The notes: generated by a model not told the origin, from the sequence alone. Shown: positions 21,700-34,344, numbered from the stretch's first letter. The stretch is DNA of 64,000 nucleotides from Epiperipatus broadwayi (GCA_028023455.1 JAQFVV010000071.1:5410650-5474649); one strand, 5' to 3'. Numbers and translations are program-made.

Positions 21700-22589
21700 A
21701 GACAGAGTGTGAGAGAGAAAAAAAGAAACAAACAAAGAAAGAGGAAGGCCTATATAAAGTTATAGATGCAAAGAAAAATTTTTTTTTTTTTTACTACTTA
21801 ATTAGTAAAAAAAATTAAAAAGATAAATATATTAAATGGAATATATTGTGTATATATTAGTATAAATTCATTTTTTAAAATTTTGTATAATTATTTGGTG
21901 GGGTTTTCTTTGTGTGATTTTATTTATTGATTTTGTGATGAATTAGTGGGTAAAGTATAATTTACTATAATTGCTTGAGTCTTTTTACACATTTCATTTA
22001 ACTTGTTAAAATGATTTAATTCTTTTTATGTAGACCTTCTAGTTTTTATAGAGTATTTTTTTTAATCTTATAAATAAAATGGAGCATCAAATTAAGTCTA
22101 ATATATAATGTATTTTTTTATTTAATTAAATGATGCTGTTCATTGTTATTATTTAACTAAATACATTTTCATTAATCTTTGAGTGAATCAAATGCTTCAG
22201 AAAAATCTTTAATTGATATATTGATTTATTGTAATAACATCTTAATAGGCAAACAAATGTCTTTATGATTCTTTTAAAACTTATTTGATCAAAAATAATT
22301 TTTTAATGTCTTAAAACTTTATAAAATTTTAAATTTAAATTATAAAACTAATTAAAGTTTTATGAAATCGTCATCAACTATATATTAATTGATAAAGCCT
22401 ACAAAAATGCTAGACTTACGCATCTCTTATCCTTTTTCGGATTTAATCACGCTCACTCTTTTTCAACTGCTAACTACTTTTTATCCAAAATATTTTCAAC
22501 ATCCCTATTCTTCAATTATAATTTACTTCTTTTTATTCTGCCTACTATGTGATAAATTATATTAAAAAGTAAATTTTTTATATGAAAAA
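21700..22589. other. AT-rich stretch, nothing recognised
   Basis: Poly-A/T runs and no coding pattern. Confidence 0.35.
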
Positions 22590-22690
22590 ATATGTCAAGC
22601 GTTGGTGATCGAGTGGTCAGCACAGCCGCCTTACAAGCAGTGTACCCGGGTTCGCTTCCCGGCAGATGCTTTGACACATGGGAAAATATA
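22590..22690 (+). mobile_element. tRNA-Val-like SINE
   Basis: GCGTTGGTGATCGAGTGG supplies the A box. CTTACAA forms the anticodon loop (TAC, valine), flanked by CGCC/GCAG. GGGTTCGCTTCCCGG is the T arm with the B box. The 3' side GCAGATGCTTTGACACATG and the following A-rich tail are shared with the copy at 5512-5612. The 3' acceptor strand no longer matches the 5' GCGTTGG, and the A-rich tail indicates retroposition, so this is a SINE rather than a tRNA gene. Confidence 0.72.
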
Positions 22691-23514
22691 TATATTTTAA
22701 AAAAATAAAAATAAAAAATATTTATAATTAAATTTAGAAAAACTGTATTTTCAATTAGGAACAATTTTTTTAATATAAAATTTAAAATCGTTTTAAATAT
22801 ATAAAAAATACAATGTGAAAAAAAATATTGAAAGAAACTTTATATTCATTATTGTTAATATTTTTCACATTTTCATCATTAAAAAAAATCATTATAATTA
22901 AGAACGTTATAACAAATTACATGTAAATATTAATGAAACATAAAAGAATACAAAAATCTAGCATATTTAAATAATACTTTAATATCAATAATAAATAAAT
23001 ACTACAAACAGTATATATAATATTTTATAAAATAAATAAAAAACGTTTTTATTTAATTTGAGAAGCAATACATTAAAAATCAACTAATAGTTTTTATCTT
23101 GGGTCATAATTTTTGTTGTTATATTGTCTTGAGATAAACAAGGTGTGCATCCATAGTTTAATTAATTCAATCACTAGTTTTAACAATAGTACTTGAATTA
23201 ATTAATATCCCCACATTTATTTCCAATTAAATATAACATTCCCATTGTGGTCCAATATATATATATATTAGCACATTAACCCTCAAATTAAGTAAAATGA
23301 TTTTTTATAAATATTTTTTATATATATTATGTTTAAATTCTTAGTTATCAGATATTTTCAAATGTACATTTTGTATCAATTCATATTCAAATTTACAAAC
23401 TAGGAATGTAAACAATGTTATATATTTCTAACTTTTGCAATGAAATTCATGCATATTATTTGCAATTTTTTTTTGTTTGTGAAGGCAATATTTAATAACA
23501 TATTCTTATTTTAA
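22691..23514. other. AT-rich stretch, nothing recognised
   Basis: No coding pattern. An inverted ATTAATTCAA block lies at 23160-23206. Confidence 0.35.
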
Positions 23515-23830
23515 GCCAATAAACATCACATGACCACCACCTCTTATGCTCGTGTATAACTGTTGTTAAAACAGGCAAAAACCCACTATACATATTGCCA
23601 CACACAGCGATTTTATTTTAATATTTTAATAATAGTGCTCTCAGATCAAAGGCTCCTCACTGACAAAAGCCACAAGCCAGAAACTAGTCTGGGGATATTG
23701 GATGAGTATGCACTAGATGGGGATTTTATGCCCTAAGCCTTCTGGCATCCATTGATTACTCTAGCTTGCTGTGTATGGCAATATGTATAGTGAGTTTTGC
23801 CTGTTTTATATTCTGATTTTAGCAGCTTAA
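23515..23830. repeat. Family 2 palindromic element (partly deleted)
   Basis: The left end AAACATCACATGACCACCACC with AAAACAGGCAAAAACCCAC and the right end GCTGTGTATGGCAATATG...TTTTGCCTGTTTTA are inverted repeats of each other. The right half keeps the hammerhead-like segment; the left half lacks it. The copy at 36800-36995 shares these particular ends (CAGGCAAAA, CACACAGC) rather than the CAGAGGCAAAA type, so two subfamilies exist. Confidence 0.75.
23645..23703 (+). ncRNA. Hammerhead-like relic, family 2
   Basis: AUCAAA, GGCU, CCUCA, CUGACAA, AAGCC-ACA-AGCCA, GAAA, ACUAGU C, UGGGG, AUA, UUGGAU. G8 is changed to A (CUGACAA). Inner stem I CCUCA/UGGGG is retained. Confidence 0.5.
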
Positions 23831-24949
23831 AAATCACTTACCTTGAGATTTTTTAGGCATTATGGTGACACTTTTCTCACTTTCAGTTTTCTTCACTTTT
23901 TTGTGGTTATATATAATGATAGATTACTGCGCATATATTTTTGCTTAGAAATCATACTAAAATTATTTGTTAAAAACATCTAAAGATGTCAGATGATATG
24001 GATCTCAAAAAAGTTACAGTATTAATTTGCATATGAATCAATCTAAGAAATGTTCATTTTTATCTCAGCAGAAATGATAATTCCTAATTGATGAGTTATT
24101 TGGGCTCAGAGTATTATTTTTAATTTGTCTTTTTAAAAACCTACATGACTACAAGTAGATTTTTATTTACAAATATTGATTTTTTTAAAAGACAAGTCTA
24201 TGGTAAAGTGGAAGCATTTCGTGGCTAAGAAGAATGGCTGTTATAAATACCAATAAAGAATTTTATTTTAATATTTTAATAATAGTAAATTTAATGTTAA
24301 ATTTTAAGACATATTTACACCATTTAATAACTAACTTAAAATTCTTTTCTGTTTTAAAAATTGAATTCAAATAAGAAATAATTCATTCTAAAAACTTTTT
24401 GAATAAATAACATTATAACCAATAGGGCAAAATGCCATTGTTATTGTTAAGAACTCTATTTAGTAATTTATTTCCTATTTTGCAAAAGTCAAATATTAAC
24501 TTTGGAAAGTATATTATTTAAAAACTTTTATTTGTAATAAATAATGTAAAGATGGCAATATATGTACAGAAAAAGGATTTAATTGTAAAAATAAATGTTG
24601 CAAGTATAAACAAAACAAAGTTCTCACTAGGGGTTTTCAAATAAGAAGTAGAACTTGGATCCTGAATGGGTTAAAAAATAGCAAGTTTTAGATAAATGCT
24701 CAAAAAAGATTAAATTATCTTCCAGTTGTTTTTATTTTCATTAATTATAAATGCTTTTTAATGAATCTTCAATCAAATATTTTTTAAAAAATGGTCTATT
24801 GTGCATCACTAAAAATTTACTGAACCAATATTGCATTTTAAAATTTGGCCTGCCAACATTATTAGACTGGACAAGTTTTATATTGCATTATTATTTATAT
24901 CTAACACATGTACAAAATAGAAGAATGTTAAAAATCATTTGTAAGATTT
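23831..24949. other. AT-rich stretch, nothing firm
   Basis: Probably the decayed tail of the transposase relic that follows on the minus strand, but no motif is readable here. Confidence 0.3.
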
Positions 24950-26700
24950 GACATAGACATTCAAACAAGCAAACAGAATTTCTAAGTTAAATAAAAGCAT
25001 TTAAAAACTAAAATTTAAAAAGAAGCATCATATGCTGTCAGAAAACAAATCATGTTTTTGTGGCAATGAATTTTTCTTGATGTTTTATTGTTGTTGTGAT
25101 GTTTAACATAAAGTTTTAGCTATGTGAAGTATTTTCTAGCATAATAATGTCAGGTTGAATACCCATAAAGTGAAGTTGTAAATCTCTCACAATTCTTTTG
25201 AATTCATGATACAACTCTAAAAATATATTCCATTAACTATGTAAAATATTAAATAATTCTTAACAATTCCAGATAATATTTTGAAATTTTTTTTTGTAAT
25301 CAAATTTTTGATAAGAATTATTAAAATGTTATTTCAATTCCATATCATGCAGTTTGACAGATCTGTTCTCTGAAAAACCCTTACTAACATTTTCAATATT
25401 TATATACAGATTTATTATCCAATCTGGAACTTTTAAATTGAGGAGCTCATCAAACCTTTCCACTGGATTAACATGGATTGTTTAGAAATGATGTATTTCC
25501 AACAAATTTAGAAACTAACATAATTTACAGTACCCTCTACTGTACTTAAAACGTATTAAATTTGATATATCAATATTTGCAGCTTTCCTGACAGTTAGTT
25601 ACTTTTTTGTATCTTTTAATAATAGATTCATTATATTGAATTTAGTAAATACATTCAGTAGGTGCACAATAGCAGCTTTTATTTGTTGAAAATTATTAGT
25701 CAGTCTATCTTCACATTTTTGGCAATCCCACAATGGTATTAAGGAGTTTATAAAGTTATTTAAACACCTAGTCAATGAACTTCAGTGGAGAGTAATACTT
25801 ATTCAAACCTTCACCATTTTGATCCAATGTTTAGAAAAAATATGATCAGTGAGTATTCGATTTTGTTTATAGTAGTAATCAGAATTTGTAAAGAATTATA
25901 CAAATAATCAAGTTTTTTCACAACTAAATGCTTGTGATGAAAGGTGTAATAAGTAATGCTAATATTTGGTACCACTTATTTAATAAAATGTAAAACCTCT
26001 TTAGGACTTTTATGGATTGTGTACCATCCATTGCTCATTTCTTTGTCTTTTGAAAATTGTTTGGTAAAGGATCACTTATATTTTTATCCAACACCTATTC
26101 ATGATGCTCTGCATCCAAATATGTAATTAGACAATTCACAAACTAGATTTCTAATAAATCATTTAAGCACACTTTTATCTGACAAAATGGGCAAGCATTG
26201 ATATAGAAAAAGGTGGGTGCTATTAATAAGTGAATTTAAATCATGCCATAGGAATATAACTTGTGAATTGTCTTAGTAATGTATTCAGATATGTTTATTC
26301 CATGAATAGGTTTATGTTTTTAGTGTTACATATTTGATAAGTCACAAAGTTATTTATAAGCTCATTAAAATCGTATCGATAATTTTTTATTAAACTTTTT
26401 GTCTTAAAATATGTGCACATGCACTCAACTAAGATTTATTAAAATTCTGGTGTTTGTAAAATGTTATATAATGTATTTTGCATATTTTTGGACATTTCAT
26501 CTATTCACTTTAATTATGCTATTGTTAAATGGATTGCTTTAAATTATATCGTGTAGTGATTTATATAAAACTATTAATTATTTCAAACATTGTAAGTGAA
26601 ATTACATACTCATCAATTTCGCGAATTTTTCTGGTTTAATATTTAAAAGTAACATATAATCAGAGGCCTACATTCTAGCATTATTTGGTCAGAGTAACCA
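24950..26700 (-). pseudogene. Decayed hAT transposase of the SCAND3/ZBED5 group
   Basis: Three blocks read in order on the minus strand. Around 25965-25850 FHHKHLVVKKLDYLYNSLQI continues into ITTINKIEYSL, matching the family's IHRQHL...VNKIK block. Around 25800-25770 VLLSTEVH, stop, LGV matches LLHTEVRWLS with the Trp turned into a stop. Around 25468-25410 PVERFDELLNLKVPDWIINL matches the family's region before the dimerisation domain. There are many stops and frame changes, so it is long dead. Its borders are my estimate, and no terminal repeats were found. Open frames on the plus strand here are shadows. Confidence 0.62.
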
Positions 26701-26984
26701 TGCAGAAATTTTTGATAATGTTGTCCCTAGCTCAAATTTATCACAGAACCTTTCAGAGTAAGACAAGTCGTTTTCCTTTTATATGGATAAATTTTTCTTT
26801 AAGCATACCAGTAAACAAAAAGGCTTTATTTTTCTTGCTCATTTAAAAATGATTTTTTCACAAATGAGTCACAATTATAGTTGATTGTTGTTTGGTGCTT
26901 GCATGAAACCATGTTTCAAATATTCCACACATTATTATTTGCATTTTTTCTTTGTAAGATTGCTTTTATCTTTTCTGAATATTA

Positions 26985-27155
26985 AACCAATAAACATCAC
27001 ATGATCACCATTTTTCATGCTTACCCAATCTTTTTACACAGAGGCAAAATTCTCAATACAGTAGCGCCACTCAGTACGTCCATTGAATACTCTGGCTTGC
27101 ACTGAGTAGTGATACTGTATGTAGAGTTTTACCTTTGTGTAAATGATTAAATATT
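26985..27155. repeat. Family 2 element, internally deleted to its ends
   Basis: The left end AAACATCACATGATCACC...ACAGAGGCAAAATTCTC and AGTAGCGCCACTCAGT is followed almost directly by the right end ACTGAGTAGTGATACTGTATG...TTTTACCTTTGTG. The whole centre, including the ribozyme-like part, is gone. Confidence 0.75.
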
Positions 27156-27821
27156 TAATGCAAATTAAATTATAATCTTATTTTAATACATAAACATGTG
27201 GTGGTGAATAGTAGAAATACATTCATGGACCACAAAAAATTATTGATATACCCATTTGTGTTTGCTTTGCAGGTTTGACAAAGTTTGTTGACCTGTTTAA
27301 TGAAATTCAGCATAGACTATGCTTGATGAGTTGGTTGCAGTACAATAATCATTCCACTATGTTTTTTTTTAAAAATAAGGTGATATAAATACAAATGTAG
27401 GTACAAAGGTATATATACATTAAAATAATTGTAGTATAATGACTATTTCAACATATTTTTAAAAGGTAATATCATATGTAGTAAATATTTAGGTAATATA
27501 TTGAGTAAGTGGGAAATATATATCATCATTATCATTGTCAACTATCATCAATCCATTGCAAGATGAAAGTTTCCCCAAAGTTCAATCCATCTTCTTCAAT
27601 CTCTAGCCTCTCTTTCCACATCACCCCACACATACTTCATTATTTCATCCACCCATCTCACATATACTCTCTTTCTGGGTCTTTTTCAATCTCTTGGAAT
27701 CCAATTTAAGACTTCAACTGTCCATCTATTATCATCTCTTCTAGGAATATGTCCAATCCAATTCCACTTTAGTCTTTTTAATTTTTTCAATTATGTCAGT
27801 AATACCTGTTTGTTCTCTTAC

Positions 27822-28037
27822 TTATGTATTGCATTTTAAATATCTTCTTGTTACTACTAACATGCATCTCTCCACACTTCTTTGAGTAATATGAAGTCTA
27901 GGTATCACTTTTCTAATAAGTATCCAGATCTTATATCCATAAGTAAGAACTGGTAGAGCACATTTATTAAAAACCTCTCTTTTCAACTTATAGGTTATTT
28001 CTATCAAAACCATTCCAACTGGATTAATTTCATCCAT
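27822..28037 (-). pseudogene. LINE reverse transcriptase, C-terminal connection region
   Basis: A 71-codon open stretch: LKREVFNKCALPVLTYGYKI corresponds to the family's LKRKVFNQCVLPVLTYG block, and RSVERCMLVVTRR to RAMERxMLGxxxR. It lies between the FADD box at 28257 and the terminal ETFILQW block near 27560. It is part of the LINE and not an independent gene. Confidence 0.75.
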
Positions 28038-29609
28038 TATGTTTCCATATGTAGTAATAATTGGGCCAAGATATGTCTAATTGTTAACTGCTTTTAAGTC
28101 ATCATTATAAATCTTTATTTTCATCTTTTGAGCAAATCTATTGAACATTACTATAGTCTTTTTAATTTACCTTTAGTCCTAGTTTCTTACTTTCATCTGA
28201 TAACTTTTACAACATTTCTTGAAGCTCTGAAGAATTACTTGCAAAAACAAACTACATCATCTGCAAAAAATGCAAATGATTTAAATAATCTCCATTTACT
28301 TTTATTTCTTTAGCTTCCATTTCTTGAAGCACTGATTTAAAAGTTTTGCTGATATGGAGTCACTCTGTCTTATTTTGCTTTTCAATGTTAACTTTTTTAT
28401 CATTATTATGTATTATAATTGTTGCTGTTGCATTTTTATAAATATTCTTCAGAATATGAATATCCTGGGTCTATACCTTGATAATCCAATGTGTTAATCA
28501 CTGAAGAAATTCTTATAGAATCAAATGTCTTTTCATATTCTATAAATCCAAAGCATAATGGAAACTCATATTTTTGGTCCTTTCTATAACTCCTCTCAAT
28601 GCTTGGATAAGATCCACTGTACTAAAACCACTTTTAAATTCAGCTTGCTCTTTAGGTTGGTTGAAATCCAAAGTTCTCTATAGGTGAGATGTAATTATCT
28701 TGGTAAAAATTTTGTATAAAACTGATAAAAGACTGATATGTATGTAATTTCTAATGTTTTCTTTATTACTTTTCCTGCATTCTTTCAATCATCTAATCCA
28801 TTTTTATCATTTACCTATTTGGTATATAACTTCATCAAATTTTTTTCTTTTTCTTTGTTTGCTTCTTTTAAGATATTGATTATAATTCATCATTACCTGA
28901 AAGTTTTCTCTTCTTTATAAATTTAATTGTGTCTCACTTCTTCATTTGAAATCCTCAGCTATTCAGAAGATATAATAGTTATAAGAGGTACTTGTCCTTA
29001 TTCTTTATTGCTATATAATTTTTGATATTTTCTACACATTTCTTGATGTCAGCTGTCTTTGTAATAATAGATCCCATCTTTTTTTCCTATTGCAAAAATA
29101 AATTTCCTACCATTACCAAAATATTGTTTTATACTTTTGACATTTTTATTCTCTTCTTTAGTCTTCCTTATTAGATTATACTTTCTTCTATATTATCAAC
29201 TCTTTTTTGCACTATTTTACAAAATTTGAGATATTCAATCCTTCTTAATGCATCATTTTTATATATTTTTGTATTCCTTTTTTCTTCATAAACTCTCTAA
29301 TCTCAGTAGAAATTGTATTGGTCAATTGCTCTTTTTTTCTACCAGCTATCTTTGTTGCACATTTTAAAAGTATATTAGTTGTTTTCCTAGTAATTTCATT
29401 CAAGTATGAATCATGTTCATAAAGTTCTAATTTAAATTCATTAGAATGTTTCTGAAGATTAGGAATATCAACTGCAAATATTGTTTTTCTTAATATTTTT
29501 TTGTCTCTTTAGTTTTGCATTAACACATATCTTACATATTACTAAGGATCACTTGCTGTGTTGAATTTATTAAAAACATTACAATATTGAAGTATATATT
29601 TTATGTTAG

Positions 29610-30150
29610 TTAAAATATAATCCAATTCTGCTTTATTGTACATTTACTTGGATATATCCATGTATATTCTCTTTTAACACTATTCTCAAATAACAAATTC
29701 ATAATATAAAGTTTTTCTATTTCTGTAAACTCCATAAGTCTATATCCTCTCTCATTTCTATTACCATAATCAAACTTTCTTGCAACACTTTCATATTTCA
29801 ATACTTTACCAATTCTAGCATTAAAGTCTCCCATAACAATTGTAAAATATTGTTTGGTCTGATCAAAAGCCTTGTATGCATCCATATAAAAATCCTCTAT
29901 TGTTTCATCACTATAACAACTTGTTGATGCATAAACGTCAATTATCTGTATTTGGTATCTGCTATTAAGTTGAATAACTAATTTTGCCACTTTGTCCAAT
30001 ACACTATCAATCTCCACAATGTTGTTCTTCCACTTTTTACTTATAATGAATCCTATTCCATTTGTACTTCCAATATTTGTATTTTCGTAGTAGAATGCAT
30101 GCCCACTTTTTAAATCAATTTTCTCTTCATTTTTTTAATTTAATAAATAT
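29610..30150 (-). pseudogene. LINE apurinic-like (EEP) endonuclease domain
   Basis: The open segment 29610-30017 encodes 135 residues. IQIIDVYASTS (family QIIQVYAPTS) is followed by DETIEDFYMDAYKAFDQT, then VMGDFNARIG, where the D-x-N of GDFNA is a catalytic signature of exonuclease/endonuclease/phosphatase enzymes. GNRNERGYRLMEF and REYTWIYPS follow. The frame continues upstream without its own ATG to about 30150 (KWKNNIVEIDSV). In the LINE it would nick target DNA to prime reverse transcription. The protein is cut off downstream by a frameshift. Confidence 0.8.
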
Positions 30151-30589
30151 TGTGGAATTTATGCTTATCAAACTGACCTCTAGTTTATTAAAATCATCTT
30201 GCATTTACTAATCCATTGGTAATCTGGAAGATGTACACACACACTTCACTCTTATATTAATACTGAAATATGCTTGGGTGAAAATTTAAACTGATTATAA
30301 TCTATATAGAGGTGCAGCAGTTGTTAACTTATCTGATTTTCATCCTGAAGACAGTAAAAATGCAGAATTCTCCCTGTTTGAATACTGAAGCATAGCAGAG
30401 TCAAAAAGGGGGGGTAAGATGTAGATGAATTAGCCCAAATTATATCTATATTTAATAAGTAGACAAAGAACTAGCCCATTGGAGGTAGATGCAATCATAG
30501 GTTATGTACTTCATCACACCATTGACAGCATCATAACAAATGATCCCAGATCTGACCATAGTGAAATGCACACTCCCCCCTTCTTGAAT

Positions 30590-30815
30590 GGAACCCTGGC
30601 ACCTTACAATATAAAGTGAACACTGATTGTATATGTATGTGGGAGATAGTAATCTGGAACAGCTGACGAATGCTAGTTCAGCACAAACTACATATACTGA
30701 AGATCATTTATTTGTTACACATGTATGTGGTCATATGTATCAGTTGTATAAGATGGATTGGATAGATGTGGGGAGGCTAAAAGTTCGAGTCAAGTCCCTT
30801 CCATATATATAAGCA
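30590..30815 (+). repeat. Family 1 solo copy, ribozyme sense
   Basis: GTGAACACTGATTGTATATG...CTGGAACAG, the ribozyme, then GTCATATGTATCAGTTGTATAAGATGG and a degraded tRNA-like end AAAGTTCGAGTC. Single and truncated at the 5' side compared with the tandem copies. Confidence 0.7.
30645..30715 (+). ncRNA. Hammerhead relic, family 1
   Basis: CUGACGA (30663-30669), stem II AUGCU-AGUUC-AGCAC, then AAAC where GAAA is needed. Stem I is changed to ACAG/CUGA. Inactive. Confidence 0.55.
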
Positions 30816-31223
30816 AAATACACTAGAATAACTCTACAAAATTAAAATGCTTATATAAAATTAAAAAATAATTCCTTTGCTATGACCAGCTTATGGTTTC
30901 ATCTGCTATCTTGAGTAGAAATACTTTTTAGAGTTTTACTAGTGTATTTTGTTTATTATATTTATATCATTTAATATATATATGTCAGCCAAAGAGAAGC
31001 AAATCTATTTTTCTTAGGTTATGGATATATATAGACCATGTATTTTTTAAGCTTTTGAGATTTAAAAGTTTTTCCTTGTGAAAATTGGTGGAAATAAACT
31101 TATAAATATCAAGAGCTTAAAGAATAGGTAGGTCTATTTTATTCTTGACTTCTGCTATACATAGAGTGTTATTTATTCAAAGCCTGAGGAAGAATGAATT
31201 GTTCTCAATAAGTATATGGTTGC

Positions 31224-31254
<31 letters not shown>

Positions 31255-32456
31255 CGTGCAGAAAATGGCTTAATTTCGTTATGATTTTTACATGACCAAA
31301 AATATATGATGCTTCTGATTATAAAAATGTATAACATTTACTACCTGGGGGGGGGGGGTACTTCATCTTTCATACTTTTAAAAACTAACATAAAATTTGT
31401 TAATATAATAAGATTTTAGTCTGTGATCATTTCTGTTTAATGATGTTAAAGATTTGGCATAGCTGATAAAGGGGCTTCCTTGCAAGCCTTCTACTTATTG
31501 TAGTTTTCTATTCAGAAATGGATTATTACATATATATAACCTTACAATGAGCTCAATAAAGAATGCTTTATTGATTCATTTCATATAATACGAACTTGGG
31601 ATCAATAAAACTTTTAATTGAAAGTTTTAAGGAAAAGAGGAAAATATTTTAAAAATTCATTAAATTCTTGCTATATTTTTCATTTTCATTTTTAAAAAAT
31701 AAAAATAAATTATTTTTATCTATAGAATTTTTATATAAAATTTATAACTTTTTTTTTGGGTCAAATAAAAGATTTATATATAATGATAAATATTGTAAAT
31801 ATATTTTAGGAATATTTCAAATTGAATAGAACATATAAAAACTGATTAAAATAAATTAAAATGGCATCTTAGTTGAGAAAAAGATATATTATTCACTTCA
31901 TTGTGTTTCTTATTTTGTAAATCCTATTCAGTTATTATAGATTTTACATCAAATAAAAGTTTGAAAAATTTATTTCCCTGTCAGCTGTTATTTGTTCAGT
32001 ATTATGATAATAATATCAATATTGAAGAGTATAAAGATTTTTTTATTTAGAAAATTATGTTTTCTTTTTATTTATATTTTTTCACTTAAAAAATCTAAAA
32101 TGTTATTTTCAGTAGATCGAAAATTTTATGTTACTATATTTATTACTAATACGATCCATCAAGTTTGAGGAGAGGAGAGTGGATAATTCATTCACATAAT
32201 TTTACTGTAATTTATAATTGCTTTTATAGATGGAAATTTTTTTTAAACATTATTGGGTCATTTAGTAATTGAGATATAATTATAAATATGCGATTTTTTT
32301 CGCATGCAGTTAGTGAAGGTGTAATTATACTATAATGTTTAATATGCCTGCTTAGCACTTTCGAGATTTAGTATTTAAAATCTCATACTCATAGCTTTAC
32401 AAATGAAGATTGTTGTGATTTATTGTACACATATGCAAATGAGCTTGAATTTTTAA
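30816..32456. other. AT-rich stretch with microsatellites, no gene recognised
   Basis: Contains a (TA)n(TG)n microsatellite at 31223-31258 and twelve G at 31347-31358. No coding pattern. Confidence 0.4.
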
Positions 32457-32820
32457 TTAGTTAGTCCATTGTTTGGAGAGAACAAAGCATGCCTCTCTTC
32501 TATTAATGGCAATGAGATCATTTGCTATGTAAAAAGCTTCTTTGACTTTTCTTTTGGGATCATTCTTCTCTGTGCAAGTTATTTGGGCAGAACTGGGTTC
32601 AAATAGATGACCTGTAGCTTCTTGGTGGTCCCAGAAGATTGATGTTACTTCATTTTTATTTTTAACCCTGTTGTATGCATGCCTGTGTTGGTAAATTATT
32701 GTGTTGATGTTAGTCCGAGTTTCACTGTAGTAAGATGCCTGGCAGCCTAATTGAGGGCATGCTATTTTATAGACCACATTAGGGGCTTGACCTTTTTCTA
32801 TTTTTCCTTTGGAATTATTG
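32457..32820 (-). pseudogene. Penelope-like element, GIY-YIG endonuclease region
   Basis: Minus-strand reading frame ending at 32457, open upstream to about 32820 without a required ATG. VVYKIACPQLGCQASYYSET corresponds to the Penelope GIY-YIG pattern (VYKIxC...YIGET). IIYQHRHA follows, then ATGHLFEPSSAQI and RKVKEAFYIA, where the Glu of KEAFYI is the conserved metal ligand of GIY-YIG nucleases. The YIG part reads YYS, so the fold motif is damaged. About 120 residues remain. The reverse transcriptase that normally precedes it (toward higher coordinates) is not recognisable. Confidence 0.75.
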
Positions 32821-33156
32821 AGATATAATACTATTTCTTTTTAAAATTTATTTACATTTCTGTCCCTCAGACAATCCCAATAATTTTTATAGGAATAAGA
32901 GAAATTTGTTTTCTGCATGTCAGATAACTCATTATTCTATATCTGTACAATAATAACAAATAGGATTAATTTTGACTTGAAACTTAAAAAAAAAATTATT
33001 AAATAATGAATTTGTAATATCTGAGTACAAATATAATTTATATCCTTGGAGTTCATATATAACAATAAGGGACTTGAACACAGACTTTGAAGCTCCCTTC
33101 AGCTATCTGCTCTATCTCATACAATCAATACACATGATCACACACATGCGAAAAAA

Positions 33157-33220
33157 ATAAATGGTCTCCAATATAAATATTTCATGTTGAACCAGCACTC
33201 ATCAATTCATGCAGATCATC
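33157..33220 (-). ncRNA. Hammerhead relic, left arm
   Basis: Minus strand: UUGAUGA (C3 changed), GUGCU-GGUUC-AACAU, GAAA, AUAUUUAUA, UUGG. GAAA is kept; C3 and stem II are damaged. Confidence 0.5.
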
Positions 33221-33380
33221 ATATCTCATTCATGAACATAAGCAGTGATCGGTTTATATTAAGATAGCAAATCTACAAACTGAACAGTTGGAGGGTGGTA
33301 AATTGAAGTTCGGCCATTATTATAAATTTGTAGATTTGCTATTTTAATGTAAACTGAACATTGCTTATATATGTGTGAGA

Positions 33381-33448
33381 GATGATGATGTGGATCAGCC
33401 GATGAGTGATGACTCAACATGAAATATGGATATTGGAGATCATTTATC
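33381..33448 (+). ncRNA. Hammerhead relic, right arm
   Basis: CCGAUGA (U4 changed), GUGAUGACUCAACAU, GAAA, UAUGGAUA, UUGG. Inactive. Confidence 0.5.
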
Positions 33449-33756
33449 TTTTTCACATATGATCATGTGTATCGATTGTATGAGGTAGAGTGGATAGTTG
33501 AAAGAGATTGCAATGCAGTGTTCAAAGCCCCTATAATTATAAATAATGAATTGTAAAAATACAGAATATTTAAGCAAAAGTGTATTTTAAAAAAAATAAA
33601 GTTAGGTATAAATATCACTATACTTTACTGCAAATATATTAATTATTACTTGCCATTCATTAGACAAAAATTATCCACTTAATGAACATTATTTCTGCAA
33701 TGTTTAAGAGGATAATTTTTAGTCTAATAAATGACTAATAACATTTCAGGGCATTA

Positions 33757-33880
33757 CGTTTGATAAAGATATGTGTAAGAGATTGTGATCTGGGCCAACT
33801 GATGAGCACTGGTTCAGCACAAAATATGCATCATGGGGATTATGCATCTTTTCACATGTCCTTGGTCATATGTTTAAGAT
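33757..33880 (+). repeat. Family 1 solo fragment with hammerhead relic
   Basis: At 33781-33849: GGGCCAA, CUGAUGA, GCACU-GGUUC-AGCAC, AAAA (G12 lost), AUAUGCAUCAUGGGG. It ends soon after in CACATGTCCTTGGTCATATG. Truncated on both sides. Confidence 0.6.
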
Positions 33881-34344
33881 TACACCCCTCCACAAAATAT
33901 TGAAAGTGGATAGAAACCAATTCCGATCTTGTGTAAGAGTCATGTAGTGAAAATTACACTACAGAAATGTTATATACTTTACTCCACTTTCTAACAAAAA
34001 GTTTAATATATAGATAAAAATTCTTAATAATGAAGGCATATTAAAAAAACAATCTTATTTCGGATTATTATTATAATGTATTATAAAATGCTTTATATAA
34101 AGTGATTATTCAATTTATTATTCAAATCATTAATTGTTTATAAAAGGACTACAAAATATAAAGAGCTATGCTGGTTCAGAAACTCTGAACAAAAAACTTC
34201 AAAATTATTCAATACCACCAAACAAAAATATAATTAAAAAACATAACTTCTTTTATTTATCAAGTTTATTCTGATTATATACTTTTTGTATATAATATTT
34301 ATTATTAAAATAATCGAATTAAAAAGATGCTGTAACTACCTTTG

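Larger units (their letters stand above)
27535..30180 (-). mobile_element. RTE-like LINE, nearly full coding span but frameshifted
   Basis: Reading leftward on the minus strand, the conserved order is present. First is the endonuclease: KSGHAFYYENTNIGSTNGI near 30110-30050, then 30017-29610. Next come reverse transcriptase block EQAEFKSGFSTVDLIQALRG (about 28650), KAFDSI-like, and GDYLNHL with FADD (codons at 28257-28265). Then TYGYKIW in the connection region (27822-28037), and ETFILQWIDD near 27560. Frameshifts and stops separate the blocks. The 3' tail near 27530 has ATGATG-type repeats. The 5' end near 30180 is probably truncated, because the first endonuclease motifs are not seen. It is the most complete LINE in the window and still inactive. 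Confidence 0.82.
33062..33535. repeat. Family 1 foldback (head-to-head pair)
   Basis: The left copy 33062-33290 is antisense and the right copy 33330-33535 is sense. The ends GGGACTTGAACACAGAC and TGTTCAAAGCCCC are outermost. The arms match through CTATCTCATACAATCAATAC / GTATCGATTGTATGAGGTAG. The centre (33290-33330) is short, AT-rich and includes AGTTGGAGGGTGG. Older than the copy at 1486, with more mismatches. Confidence 0.78.

Noticed and set aside
22610-22680. Functional tRNA-Val gene
   Set aside because: The acceptor stem does not close and the tail is A-rich as in SINEs; the same body is found at 5512-5612.
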